A program made the position numbers and the translations under genes. Positions 1 through 10,394 of a stretch of 64,000 nt of DNA are shown here, piece after piece. The stretch comes from Helopsaltes ochotensis (Eukaryota; Chordata; Aves; Passeriformes; Locustellidae). Under the pieces are notes generated by a model. That model had not been told where the DNA came from and searched no databases. It saw only the letters and a program-made list of their open reading frames with translations. The stretch covers positions 6,063 through 70,062 of the forward strand of contig VXBM01001317.1 in NCBI GenBank assembly GCA_013400155.1, given 5' to 3'. Position 1 is the stretch's first letter. Each line of letters opens with the position of its first letter.

Positions 1-321
1 TCCTCCTCTGATGTGACTGGGCAACAAATTTCTTTAAGTAGCCAAGTGAATTTTTTTAAGAGCTTTTAAAGATGAAAACATTGCTGGCAAGCAAATGCAT
101 AGAGATATATATATATGTTTGTATATATGTAAATACAGTCTCCATCAATGTAGGTAGCGCCAAGTGTAGGTAGCTGTGAGCTGATTTTAGAATCAATTTT
201 TAAAAACTCAGTTTTTGAACATACTCAGTATGTTTGGGGGTGTTCTTAGTTGCCTCTTGAGGTTTTTATTTACCTTGTAACTATGAGGGTTGGATTTTCC
301 TTGTGATGAAAAGTTCTGGCA
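1..321. other. Unannotated AT-rich sequence
   Basis: No gene or known repeat is recognised here. A short alternating TA tract lies at about 104-129. The stretch ends where a CR1 fragment begins. Confidence 0.5.
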
Positions 322-548
322 AAGTCACGGAATCACAGTCACAGAATAGTTTGGGTTGGGAGGGATCTGAAAGTTCCTCCAGTGCCACCCCTGCCATGGC
401 AGGGACACCTCCCCCTGTCCCAGGCTGCTCCCAGCCCCAGGGTCCAGCCTGGCCTTGGGCACTGCCAGGGATCCAGGGGCAGCCACAGCTGCTCTGGGCA
501 CCCCATGCTAGGACCAGCCCACCTTCCCAGGGAGGAATTTCTTCCTAA
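322..548 (-). mobile_element. CR1 LINE 3' fragment
   Basis: Minus-strand CR1 copy. Its 3' end is on the left, with degenerate CACAGAATAG octamers followed by GGTTGGGAGGGATC, then the usual GCCATGGCAGGGACACC and GGATCCAGGGGCAGCC blocks. The 5' side is truncated near 548. Only the 3' UTR and the last part of the element are present, with no reverse-transcriptase coding sequence. The small open frames inside it are incidental. Confidence 0.9.
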
Positions 549-644
549 AGTCACCAAATTTTCAAGAGACCACTGGTTGTAGGGACTTCAACTTTGCCTC
601 TGTTCGAAGACTATTTGGTGATAACTTTTGGACAACCCAGGTCG

Positions 645-727
645 GACTGGGTTGGACCTCTAACATTGATTAGACTTTGGTGATTGTAGTTGGTCCCTTC
701 CAACTCTGAATATTCTGTGATTCTGAG
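645..727 (+). mobile_element. CR1 LINE 3' tail, older copy
   Basis: The stretch ends with TTGGTCCCTTCCAACTC followed by ATTCTGTGATTCTGA, the CR1 3' terminus on the plus strand. The sequence upstream is diverged (GGGTTGGACC is still readable). It faces the minus-strand copy that ends about 100 bases earlier. Confidence 0.75.
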
Positions 728-1593
728 AACGAAACCACAAGTGGGATGCGAAAAGGCAGGTGCTCAGCCTTGGCCCAGAGTTGTGTTTTCCTTAAAGAAC
801 AGACTGAAATATTCTAGAGACCGTGGACTAACTGAAACAAGGAGTTCTGCTACATTTTCTGAGCAAGAAATAGGAGCATCACGCAGGGAACTCCTGCCTG
901 GTGTGTTTAGGAGTTGCCAGTGAAAAATTGGCAATTTAGGGAGTGAAAAGTCTGAGTTCCTCTGCTGCTGGAGCTCATAAAGATACACCTGGTGTAGTGT
1001 CAGCCTGGATGTGACCTCTCTGATTCTGCAGGAGAACAGATCATGGGTGTTACACAGGCAAAAAATAAAATATCTGCAGCTGGAGACAGGGACGGGGCAA
1101 ATTTTCCTCTTTTATCATAAATCAATGCAGAACTTTTGTACTGAATAGAATAAAACTGCATCATCCTGTAGCTTTGTGGTGCATGAGGTGATGTTGAAAT
1201 AAGTGATACTCGCTGCTTTATCCTGAAATAAGATAAAACTCATCCCAATGGCTTTTTATTTTTGTTCCAAATTACGATTGTATGTGTATATATGGACTTA
1301 AATAACCATTTAGAGATTTTTGACATGCAAATATTAATTTACTGAGTTGCTGAGATTGTATCAGAAGCCTTTGGACACTGACAGCTTCTTATCTTTTGGT
1401 GAAATAAGAGTTATTTTTCATTTGAAGGCTGGTTTATTTAGCCAGGTAGAGCATCACAAGCAATGACTGAGGTGTCTATTTTGATTTCCTGGCTATATAG
1501 CTCAGCATTAAATTTGTTTCTTAGGACTTGGCATTAAAGATTCCTGAAGAAGAAAAGGCTTTGGGAAAACTCAGCTTTGGCTTTCCGGTACCT
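728..1593. other. Unannotated sequence
   Basis: There is no repeat or gene I can name. The sequence is AT-rich with short scattered frames on both strands and no convincing splice-flanked exon. Confidence 0.5.
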
Positions 1594-1928
1594 GAAGGAG
1601 ATGACAAGAAAGAGAGGGGCTTTTTACAAGAGCTTGGAGGGAAAGGACCAGGGGGAATGGCTTCAAACTGGCAGAGGGCAGGATTGGATTAAATGATAGG
1701 GAGGAATTGTTCCTTCCTAAGGGAGGGTGGGCAGGCCCTGGCCCAGGGTGCCCAGAGCAGCTGTGGCTGCCCCTGGATCCCTGGCAGTGCCCAAGGCCAG
1801 GCTGGACCCTGGGGCTGGGAGCAGCCTGGGACAGGGGGAGGTGTCCCTGCCATGGGTGAAACTGGATGATCTTTAAGGTCGCTCCCAGCCCAAACTATTC
1901 CATGACTCCAAAGATCATTCCATGACCC
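1594..1928 (+). mobile_element. CR1 LINE 3' fragment
   Basis: Plus-strand copy starting in the GAAGGAGATGACAAG region and running through CCCAGAGCAGCTGTGGCTG and GATGATCTTTAAGGTC to the tail. The tail carries ATTCCATGAC twice, at about 1897 and 1918, separated by a short spacer, so the terminal octamer region is partly duplicated or decayed. Confidence 0.9.
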
Positions 1929-3350
1929 CAGATCCCCTTGGCTTCTGCCTGCTTCAGCCAGCACTCAGGAGTTACTCCATCTCTGATGGATGTGTGGCTA
2001 GTTTGGGTTTCTCTGCCCATCTTTCTTATGTCTTCTACTCTGTTTTCCCTGAAATATCCTGGATTTGGTGCTCAAACCCTCCAAGCAGGGCACTGACATG
2101 CACTTGTGTCCAGACAATCATGGGCTCAAAAGGAACAGGGCATGAAATTCTCCAAGAGTCAGCTCTGGGTGAGGATGGTGTTTTTAGGAACTTTGCATTT
2201 CTAGGAGCACCAGCCCCAGGAGTAGCAGCAGGAAGGACGTGGGATAGGAGCACCCTGGAGTCTTCCAGGGAGATTGACCCACGTCTCAGTTTGGGGCTGC
2301 TCAAAGCTGTCATATTAAAAATATTCCTGTCCCAAGAGGGTTTTCCTCCGAGTCTCTGTAAACGCTGTTGATTTCTGTGGCCTTTGGAATCGGCCCTCCT
2401 TGTGCTTAACTCCAGCATGAATTTAATAAACACAAAATCACTGCTTTGGTCTCACGGTGACTGAGGACACGCAGGGAATGTGTAGAACTGCAATGGACCG
2501 GTGAAACATTTCCTGCACTGTCACCGGCAAATGGGAAAGCCGTAAATCCTGAGCAGTTAATGTGGAAAAGCTGATGCCTTTTCCACGGGCAACAGCTTAA
2601 AACCCCCTGACTCTTTCAAGTCATAAAATCGAGAAATGAAAAGTTAGTAGCTCCTGAGGTGAGAAAACAGACCGTAGCAGCATAACCTTTGTTTAGTCAT
2701 GGGCTCTGACTCTCTGGATGCTGCTTTTCCACAAAATGCTCCTGTCCTGGAAGCATTTCAGCAGTTAATGAGCAGTGGGGAATGTGCCTGTGGTCACTGT
2801 CAGGTTGCTGGATGGACCGTGCTTTGACGTGGTCAATTATTTCCTTCTTTTTCTGCCCTCGGAGTTGAAACCGTGTGGATAGTTCTTACTTTCCCCTTCA
2901 CTGACTGAAGCAAAGCAGTTTCAGAAAAATGGCTGTTCTGGGTCTGGGAAAACATGACAATAATTCTCAACAAAATAAAAAGGAAAAATTGAACTTTAAG
3001 GGTTTATGTTGGGTTTTTTTAATGGAATTTGTATTCAGACTAAGAGTTCATTTTCAAAATTGGTTGGGTTTGTTTTTTTTTTTAATTTTGTTTTTTAAAT
3101 CCAGACAAACTTGTCCTTATTTTTTGGTATGCCACCATCAGAACACTGCTGTTAAAAAAAAAAATAGAAATATAAAGGTGTGAGAGCATTCCAGTCCAAA
3201 ACATCCAAAAAGTGGGGGGAGAAGGTTGATATCCCTTTGTTCTTCTGTCAAGATGATGGATAAATTTGTGCTAAATCTGGGAATTCAGGGAATTCAGTTG
3301 AGTTCATTCACTATTAGGTGCCACAGCCTCCCCTGGGTGCTGGTGTTTGC

Positions 3351-3380
3351 GGGTGGGGCTGGGTGGGGCTGGGTGGGTGG
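3351..3380 (+). repeat. G-rich tandem decamer, quadruplex-forming candidate
   Basis: Two tandem copies of GGGTGGGGCT are followed by GGGTGGGTGG. This gives six runs of at least three Gs separated by one to two bases, which fits the common G-quadruplex pattern with very short loops. Confidence 0.7.
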
Positions 3381-3483
3381 AGCTACAAGGGGCGTGGCAC
3401 TGGAGGAGCTGTTTTCCCTTTTCCATGCTTTTACAGTCCCTCAGATCCACGGGATCAGCTGCCACACTGAGCCGGGAGAGCTC

Positions 3484-3745
3484 TGCCCATGGCACGGACG
3501 ACAATGACCACCGTCGCTTTCCTGTCTCCGGGGGTGTTTTCCCTCCATCCCGACCCCTCTGGAATGTTCTCCGTGGCACTCATTTATCGGCAGTTTGCTG
3601 TTGTGCTTGGCACGGGTCTCGCGGGGCTCTGCTTCCCCCGCTGCCGCGATAACGCGCTCCCAGATCCCCATCCCGCCATCTGGTTTCCATATGGGAACAT
3701 GCCGCTCTCGTTAGCCACCTTCAGAGCCGCCCGGCAGCCAGGTCC
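3484..3745. promoter_or_regulatory. CpG-rich patch
   Basis: By eye there are about 20 CpG dinucleotides in 260 bases, clearly more than in neighbouring sequence, which is CpG-poor as expected for a methylated vertebrate genome. Such patches often mark promoters or regulatory DNA that is unmethylated in the germ line. No TATA box or start is evident, so the role is inferred only from composition. Confidence 0.35.
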
Positions 3746-4399
3746 CTGCTCAGAAACAAATAAATTGTCTGGTGTCTACTGTATTTCCTTTCAGGCCGCA
3801 CTCCCCACTTTAAACTTGGCAGCGTTTCAGAGCAATCAAAATCCAATCAGCGGCCGTGCTAACTCCGTATGTTTTATTTCCAGCAGGGCGGAGGAAGCTG
3901 GGACGGTTCTGGGCGTGTGGCGATGCCGAGGGTGACACGTTCCCCTCTGCCTGGTACCCAGAGCCCTGCTCGCTGAGGAGAGCTGCTCGGCTTTCCTGCA
4001 GAAAATTCCGCCTGCCCCAGCGCTGTGGATCCAATTAGCTTTCCTGGAAAGTGGAGCAACTCTAATGGAGAGTGAAGTGAATGTAAACTGCAATTAGTTT
4101 GATGTGTTGGAAATTCGCCGGAGTTCTCCGGGGCTGAGCCTCAAAATATAAGCAAATTTGACAGGTTGCCCTTCTTTAAATGGTGTTTGGGACGTGGTGA
4201 TTACGCCTGTCACGGGGCTGCTGGCGTGTTCTGCAGGGCTGTGTGCTGGAATCCATCAGTCAGCCTCCTCCTGCCTCTGAGAATGCTGCAGTCTGTGCCT
4301 GAATGTAAAATACGAGTCAGGAGGAATGTGCACCAAGGAGTTTCTCCAGCAGAGCTGCCTGGCACCCTCTGGGATCAGGTTTCTCCCCATGCAATTTCG

Positions 4400-4556
4400 T
4401 AGAATCACAGAACCACAGAATGGTTTGGGTTGGAAAGGACCTTAAGATAATCCCATTCCACCCCTTCCTATAGGCAAGGAACCTTCCAGTATCCCAGGTT
4501 GCTCAGAGCTCCATCCAACCTGTCCTTGAACACCTCCAGGGGTGGAGCAGCCCCTT
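4400..4556 (-). mobile_element. CR1 LINE 3' fragment
   Basis: The left end is TAGAATCACAGAACCACAG, then GGTTTGGGTTGGAAAGGACC, the reverse complement of the CR1 3' terminus. The copy is truncated in the CCTCCAGGGGTGGAGCAGC region. It lies about 60 bases upstream of the family-A LTR at 4619. Confidence 0.92.
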
Positions 4557-4618
4557 TTGAGGTTTATTTTGCCCCAATCTGGGCAAACAGTTGGCAGGTG
4601 ACCACTGCAGTGCCTGAG

Positions 4619-4962
4619 TGCTGACCTGACTTTTGCAGCCTTTCTGGTGTGTTTCTTAGTTTCTAAAGTAGAGTCAAAATTCTCAATGTTGTGCAGTGTC
4701 TTTGCTTCTTCTCACACTGGTATTATCGATGGATAGGGATGTTTGGGAATTTTTCTGGAAAACATCACGTGCCTTCTGAGTGAAAAAACTTTTGATGGAC
4801 TGTCAGTTTGGCCAGTGGAATTGGAGAGGTGGCCACACTCTCATCCAGTCCCTGGAATGGATCTGAGAACTATATAAGAGAGGACAATAAAGGTCAAGCC
4901 CTTTTTTGCTCTTTCTCTTCACCAAGTGTCCTGTGTCGCTCTTGCTGTGCTCAGTAGCGACA
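4619..4962 (+). mobile_element. Solo LTR, endogenous retrovirus family A (class II-like)
   Basis: A 344-bp LTR beginning TGCTGACC and ending GCGACA. A 6-bp target-site duplication, CCTGAG, flanks it at 4613-4618 and 4963-4968. Six-base duplications are typical of class II (ERVK/alpha/beta-like) integrases. Core promoter parts are visible: TATATAAG at 4871 and AATAAA at 4886-4891, followed by a pyrimidine-rich stretch. No internal retroviral sequence adjoins it, so it is a solo LTR left by recombination. It aligns with the copies at 8659 and 20298 and, more distantly, with those at 4969 and 14505. Confidence 0.85.
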
Positions 4963-4968
4963 CCTGAG

Positions 4969-5250
4969 GTGTGGGAATGGGAGACAGGAAAGAACTGCAC
5001 CCACATGCTGAGTCGTGCTGGAAAAGAAGGGGGCACCTTCATTTACATTTTTTATTTTATAGAATTCTAAAGGTGACAGTGGATTGGAGGGAGAAGCTGC
5101 TACCTCTCCAACACACTGGTCAGACTAACAGTCCATTAATTCTCTCCTCCTCTACGAAAATATGAAAACAAACTCTTCTTGATACTTGAAAGCGTGAGAA
5201 CTCTGTTACAAAAATGAAAACACATCAGAAGGCTGAAATCCAGGGCGACA
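4969..5250 (-). mobile_element. Solo LTR, family A second subtype, inverted
   Basis: Read on the minus strand it starts TGTCGCCCTGGATTTCAGCC and ends with a CCCATTCCCACA-type terminus. The body aligns with the 14505 LTR (ATTAATGGACTG, TGACCAGTGTGTTGGA, CTATAAAATAAA, GTGCAGTTCTTTCC). The minus-strand AATAAA is at 5051-5056. CCTGAGG lies on both sides (4963-4969 and 5251-5257), which is also the duplication of the neighbouring plus-strand LTR. The exact left boundary is uncertain by one base. Confidence 0.75.
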
Positions 5251-5257
5251 CCTGAGG

Positions 5258-7411
5258 TGTCTGGGCAGCATTGTCACCTTCATGGCAGCTCCTCTGTCTG
5301 TGCCCTACAGTGGTGAAGCTGTAACAGGGTCCCACTGGTGCCTCTGGTCTTGCAGCTCCTCTCCCCAAATATGGCTTTGGTCCTACACGAGGCTCCTCAC
5401 CTTGCAAGGAGGGATGCAGAGCAGGGAAAAGAGGAAATTCCTTGATGAAAAGCTGGCAGGAGGTGCAAGGCAGTGTTGGGACTTGTGCTTGAATCTCTGG
5501 AGCACGGGGACCCGGAGCCACCTCTCAGAGGAAATTATTCCTGCTTGGAGAAGCACTCATGTTATGGGAGAAGAGGTCAAGCAAATGCAAGGTGAAGTCA
5601 CCTTGCACACAGGAAAGCCAGTCCTGATCCCAAAGGGATCTCAGCTCTCACTTAGGGGAAGGGCAGGGAGGAGAGGCAACCAAAACTCACGAGAGAGTGG
5701 GTTTGGGTTGGTAGCAACTCTAGCACGTGTTTTTCCCTGGGCCAGCCATAAAAGTCAAGATTTCCAAACTAATTTCACAGAGGTTGAGAAGCAGCAGCAG
5801 CCTCATCTCCCGGGCTGTGATCCTGTTGTGCTGCTCCATTTCCCTCTGGCTGCGCGTTGAGAGTAGAACAAACAAAGGCCTTCATTTTCAGGTTCTTTAG
5901 TGAGACTTGTAGCTCATTCCACGAACATTCCGTGGTGGGGAGAGCTCTCTGCCAAAATGCAGGAAGCACCAGCAGAGCTGCTGAAGGTTAATCCAATATT
6001 TAACATTCAGTGGGTTGCCAGGAGTTATAAAACCGTTCATAGGGTTTGATGGCGGCGTACAGCTTTCCGTGGTTACTTTACATCTGCCTTGGAGTGTGAT
6101 GGATTTGAAAGCACCGCTGGGATGTCTTAGGGAACACTGTGAGGCCTTAGGACAGGCAATAAAGTGAGATTTGTCATTGTCAGGGAGCTGGCTTTGAAGG
6201 ATGCTTTGAGAAAAGCTCTCTGCGTGACCTTGGAGTCCAGAACAAAGCCAAGCTCCCAGGCATCAAAGCAATGCCACATGTCAGGAAAACCCGACAGGTA
6301 TGGGAAGCCTGAAAGGTGACAGCCAGCATGGGGCAAATGTGCAGATCAGTGCTGGTTAAATGAGCAGGAAAATTCCAGTGAAAAGGGACGTGGCACCATT
6401 CTGCTGTGGAGTTGATGCAAAATTCGGCCGAGCGTGGGGGAATCAACACACCAGCAAAACTCCCAGATCTCCCAAACCCTGCTCCTCCTCCTCTTCCTCT
6501 TCCTCTCCCTTCCCCTGGATGGGAAACATGGTGTTGCACCTGCAGCTTTCCTGGTGGGAGCAGGGAGGTGGACAGAGGATGGTGCTGGGAGCTGTTGGTG
6601 GTGACACTCCTGGATGGTGTGCGAGGAGGAGCCCATGGGCTCTCTGTTGATTCCCGAGCGTGCTCCTGACCAAAAAAAAGCTTTGGATCAGGTCAGAGGC
6701 AGAGGAGAGTGAGGGGGATACAAGGTGGAGTTTGGGGATCCACAAATTGCTAATGATTTGGGTTCAAATCAGAAAGTCATAAGGGCTTTGGGGCTAGTGC
6801 CTATAGCTGCTTTTTCTAATTATTTTTCTTCCTTTGGAAGAGGAAATATCCTTCCTAAGGGATCAGCACACAGCCAGTTTTTACCAGGGAAACCTTTACC
6901 TTTGAAGTGTGAATGCATGTGTGACAACTTTCAAAGGAGGACAGAAGGCCAGGGAAGTTTGGGACACATGAACACCTGGGACTTGGGTTTGTCAGCAGCA
7001 GTATCCAGAGCCTGATTTATGGGAACTTGGAAACAAAGGGATTTATTTCCTTGTAAACCTCTTTTTTTTCCTCATTTTGTTACTCAGTCTTGTTCACCTC
7101 CTGGGTTCAATAAGCCTTTTCAAGCTTTTTTTTTTCCCTGTACCTTTTGAGCCTTTCCAATGTTTTCTAAATCCTGACCCACGTCCTCTCTTTGTGGAGA
7201 TTTTTTCTGTTCCTTCCTCGTTACTGCTGTTATTTGTTTTTCACAATTGCCTTGCAAGCTGTTCCTTCCTTCCCTCCAGTTTTCCTGGTTTATTTGCACA
7301 ACTCAGATTGTTTTTCTTTCTGGAAGGAAAAAAACCACAGGGGCTCAAGTAGAGTTATTACACAGAATCAAAGGCTTCCATCATCATCATCTTACTTTGC
7401 AGCATCATAGA
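5258..7411. other. Unannotated sequence
   Basis: No gene is recognised. The 192-codon open frame at 5282-5860 (+) has no domain, signal peptide or composition that suggests a real protein. A CTCCTC/CTTCCT tract lies at about 6483-6510. The remainder is ordinary single-copy-looking sequence. Confidence 0.45.
6483..6510 (+). repeat. Pyrimidine-rich (CTC/CTT)n microsatellite
   Basis: An interrupted run of CTC and TTC triplets. It explains the serine-, leucine- and glutamate-rich peptides predicted in overlapping frames. Confidence 0.8.
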
Positions 7412-7508
7412 TCACAGAATCACACAATAGTTTGGGTTGGAAAGGGACCTTAAAGATCGTCTCATTCCACCCCCAGCCATGGCAGGGACACATCCCATTA
7501 GACCAGGT
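7412..7508 (-). mobile_element. CR1 LINE 3' fragment
   Basis: A short minus-strand terminus: ATCACAGAATCACACAATAG, then GGTTGGAAAGGGACC and CAGCCATGGCAGGGACAC. It stops abruptly at a T-rich stretch after TTAGACCAGG. Confidence 0.9.
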
Positions 7509-7964
7509 TTTTTTAAATTAAATCAGTAATTAACTTCTTCATCAGATGCTTAAATCAACCCTCTGAGTCATCCTGTGCTCAGGCTGCACCTGCACTGTGC
7601 AGGGAGCAAGAGGTGTCCTCTCTTCTCTTCCTCACTTTTCTCAGTAGCTTTGTTGGCCCAGGACAAGTATTTCAATAGGAGCATATAGGAACAGGTCAGA
7701 GGGATTAATATTTTAATTTAATTCTAATACATGTTTAAATTTACATTATTTTAATTTAGATTTTAATCCGGCCAGGTAGAGTATTGCATCTTTCCCTCTC
7801 TGCCGTCCCCAAAAACAGAATGCAGAAAGAAAAGGATTAGTCTGATCCAACAATCCATTTCCCCAATTTTTTTTTTTTATATTTTCCATTATGTTTAATC
7901 TAATGAAAAGAACAGACAGAAACCATTTTTATTTGGAGGAGAGGCGTCAATGTCTTCTGCTGTG
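7509..7964. other. Unannotated AT-rich sequence
   Basis: AT-rich with a T run near 7868. Nothing identifiable was seen between two opposing CR1 pieces. Confidence 0.5.
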
Positions 7965-8232
7965 TCTTGAGTGAAAGCATGAGAGGAAATGGCCTCAAAT
8001 TGTACCAGAAAAGGTTCAGATTGGATATTGAAAAAAAAAATTCCCCTGGCAGAGTGGCCAGGCCCTGGGAGGAGCTGCCCAGGGAGGGTTGGAGTCCCTG
8101 TGTGTGGGAGTGCTCAGGAGGAGTCTGGATGTGGCCCTTGGGGACAGGGTTTGGGGTGCTGCTGCTGCTGGGGTGGCACTGGGTGATCCTGGAGGGCTCT
8201 TCCAGCCTTGATGACTCTCTGCTTCTGTGCTA
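7965..8232 (+). mobile_element. CR1 LINE 3' fragment
   Basis: A plus-strand copy containing GGCCTCAAATTG, CCCAGGGAGGGTTGGAGTCC, GGATGTGGCCCTTGGGGAC and a decayed tail (CTTCCAGCCTTGATGACTC). It is the same subtype as 10395-10825, with several shared blocks in the same order. The terminal octamers are degraded. Confidence 0.88.
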
Positions 8233-8339
8233 AATTATAATTATTTATTATTTCATTCTAGTTACTTTTCTTTGCTAATTTCGTTGTTACTTTCGTTGCT
8301 AATAAAGCGCTAAGCTCAGTTACAAAGCCTCAAGCTGAA

Positions 8340-8650
8340 CCCAAACCTGCGGATTGCGAGCCGGTTTTTACAGCTGCGTGTTTTCCCCCCCGAGAAAACC
8401 ACGAAATGAAAGGTTCGGGCTTTTATCATCCCCTTTTCCCTGCCGAGCCGCGTCTTTACTGCCCGCACAAGCCGATTCGGATAGATTGAAGGAAACACGG
8501 AGCTAATCCCTGACGCTTTTGCGGCGGAGGCGGCTGCCGAGCCACCTCTAAACATCCGTGTGCTGAGCAGAGCCGAGGGCAGCGATCTCTCGGAAGCAGG
8601 AGGGCACTGTTGCCCCGCTGTACGAGCTTGCAGCGCTCTGCATTTATTTG
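8340..8650. promoter_or_regulatory. CpG-rich patch abutting an LTR
   Basis: About 25 CpGs in roughly 300 bases, close to the number expected from base composition and so strongly enriched over the surrounding DNA. The run includes GCGGCGGAGGCGGC. It stops at the family-A LTR insertion at 8659. The minus-strand frame that covers it (8316-8717) shows no recognisable domain. A former or present regulatory island is possible, but no transcript evidence exists here. Confidence 0.35.
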
Positions 8651-8658
8651 CTGCTCCC

Positions 8659-9005
8659 TGTGGGCTGTTCAGCTCAGCGAGAACCACACAGGACACTCGA
8701 TGAGGAGAAGGATCCAAAAAAAGGGCCTTTTGTTTATTCTTTCTTTCTTAAGTAGACCTCAGGTCCGTGCCAGGGATTGGATGAGAAGGTGAACACCTCT
8801 CCTCTCCACTGGCCCAGCTGACGGTCAGTCAGTACAATTTGCATCCAAAGGCGTGTGATATTTACCAATCCATTCCCCAAACAAACCCTATCTTACAGAT
8901 AACACCAGCGTGAGAACGGCAAAGCACTACCTAAACATTGAGGATTCTGACTCCATTCTAACAGCTAAGAAACACATCAGAAAGGCTGCAAAAATCAGGG
9001 CAACA
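8659..9005 (-). mobile_element. Solo LTR, endogenous retrovirus family A
   Basis: A minus-strand LTR of 347 bp starting (minus) TGTTGCCCTGATTTTTGCAG and ending near GCCCACA. The flanks GCTCCC (8653-8658) and GCTCCG (9006-9011) match at five of six bases, consistent with a slightly decayed 6-bp target duplication. The minus-strand AATAAA is at 8733-8738. The body is nearly identical to the copy at 20298, so both are recent compared with most CR1 pieces. No internal retroviral genes adjoin it. Confidence 0.85.
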
Positions 9006-9325
9006 GCTCCGCTTTTTAAATCCCTCCGGCTGCCAGAGCCCCGCGATGGGGAAAGCACGGAGCCAAACCCCAGCGCTCCCAGTTCAGCCTGGGATCCCTG
9101 CCGGGGCATCTCTGTGAAATGAAATCCTGCGTTCTGACCCAAAGGTTTTATTTCTGGCTGCATTAGAAAATGGAGCCGCGTTTTGTTTTTTGTCTCTAGT
9201 ACGAAATGACATTTTTTAGCCAACGATTTTCTTCTCCTTGTATTCTTCGTTTTACAAATCATGTTTTTTGAGCAACACTGCTGTCACCGTGAGTGTGCTC
9301 TTTCCTATTGTTCCCAGAATGGATT

Positions 9326-9470
9326 CCATAGAATCCCAGAACGGTTTAGGTTGGAATGAACCTTAAAAATCATCTCGTTCCAACCCCCTGCCACGGACAG
9401 GGACACTTTCCACTAGACCATGTTGCTCCAAGCCCCGTCCAACCTGGCCTCGGATACTTCCAGGGATGAT
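9326..9470 (-). mobile_element. CR1 LINE 3' fragment
   Basis: CCATAGAATCCCAGAACGG and TTAGGTTGGAATGAACC mark the 3' end on the left. CCACTAGACCATGTTGCTCC and CTTCCAGGGATGA follow, and the copy is then truncated. Confidence 0.92.
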
Positions 9471-10307
9471 TTCATGCAGAAAATACATGTGAAATAGAAT
9501 AGGATCTACTTCGTTTATATGCTTTTGCCAGAGATTTCATTTGGGGAGAAAAAATAAATAACCTGCTGTTCAGTGACAGCATTTTAGCTCACTTTAAAAA
9601 TAATATATTAATTCAACTAGCAGACCTCCAGCCTGTGTGCAGACACATACCTAAGCACATACCTGCTATGCCAAGGCATATTAGGCTGATTTATTGAATT
9701 ATTTTGGTGGTTTTTTTTTTTTTTTGCTGGCTGCAAAGTGTCAATTTTAAAATGATTCACTTCCTAGAGAAACAGAGAGCCAATATTTGAAATTATTGTT
9801 GCTGTCTTCCTGCTTCAATTGCCCTCCGTGTTGGTGAAATCAGGAAGAATTTATGTTTGCCCAAATGACCTGGGGTGGGCCACTCAGAGATCCCGCGGAC
9901 CTGGCTATAATTTCCTCACACCACACAGGCAGACCCGTCCTGCACCTGGTGAGTGAATTTTGTGGCGGGCATGAAGAATGAACTCCGAGTTGAAGTGGCA
10001 AAAGGTGATTTTCAGCACCAGGTTTTGTCCTTCTGGGCTTGGATGGGGTGTTGGCACCTCCAGACTTTGCCCGAGTTCAGGACTTCTGGTTGTTGTTGCT
10101 TTTCCAGGTGTGGTGAGAAGTTTGGAGGGACTGGCCTGGCAGCCGGGGGCTGTGAGCAGAGACCACTGGAGGCTGTGGCAGAATAAAACTGTCTGAGGAA
10201 TTGGGAGATTTATACACAGGATATAGAGAGAGACCAGGAGTCCATTAAAATCCCAGAGTGCAGACGGAGCAGGGCAGAGAGGGGGAGAGGCAGCACAGCA
10301 GCTGGAT
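9471..10307. other. Unannotated sequence
   Basis: AT-rich on the left with a 15-base T run near 9711. No repeat family or exon is recognised. Two overlapping frames near 9953-10312 on opposite strands have no recognisable domain. Confidence 0.45.
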
Positions 10308-10348
10308 TTCACAGAATCACAGAATCCCTAGGTTGGAAGAAATCTTTT
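10308..10348 (-). mobile_element. CR1 LINE terminal scrap
   Basis: Only TTTCACAGAATCACAGAATC and CCTAGGTTGGAAGAAATC remain of a minus-strand CR1 3' end. A plus-strand CR1 begins less than 50 bases away. Confidence 0.8.
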
Positions 10349-10394
10349 GGAAGGAGATTTGCTGGGCAGGATAATTTCAAGCCAGAAGAGGGTG

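Larger units (their letters stand above)
1929..4399. other. Unannotated sequence with CpG-rich and G-rich patches
   Basis: No gene is recognised. The open frame at 1922-2371 begins inside the CR1 tail and has no domain I recognise. The second half contains a G-rich tract (3351-3380) and a CpG-rich patch (about 3484-3745), listed separately. A good NF-Y type word, CCAATCAG, lies at 3843-3850. Confidence 0.45.

Noticed and set aside
5282..5860. 192-codon plus-strand frame
   Set aside because: No recognised domain, no supporting splice or promoter structure, and average composition for non-coding DNA.
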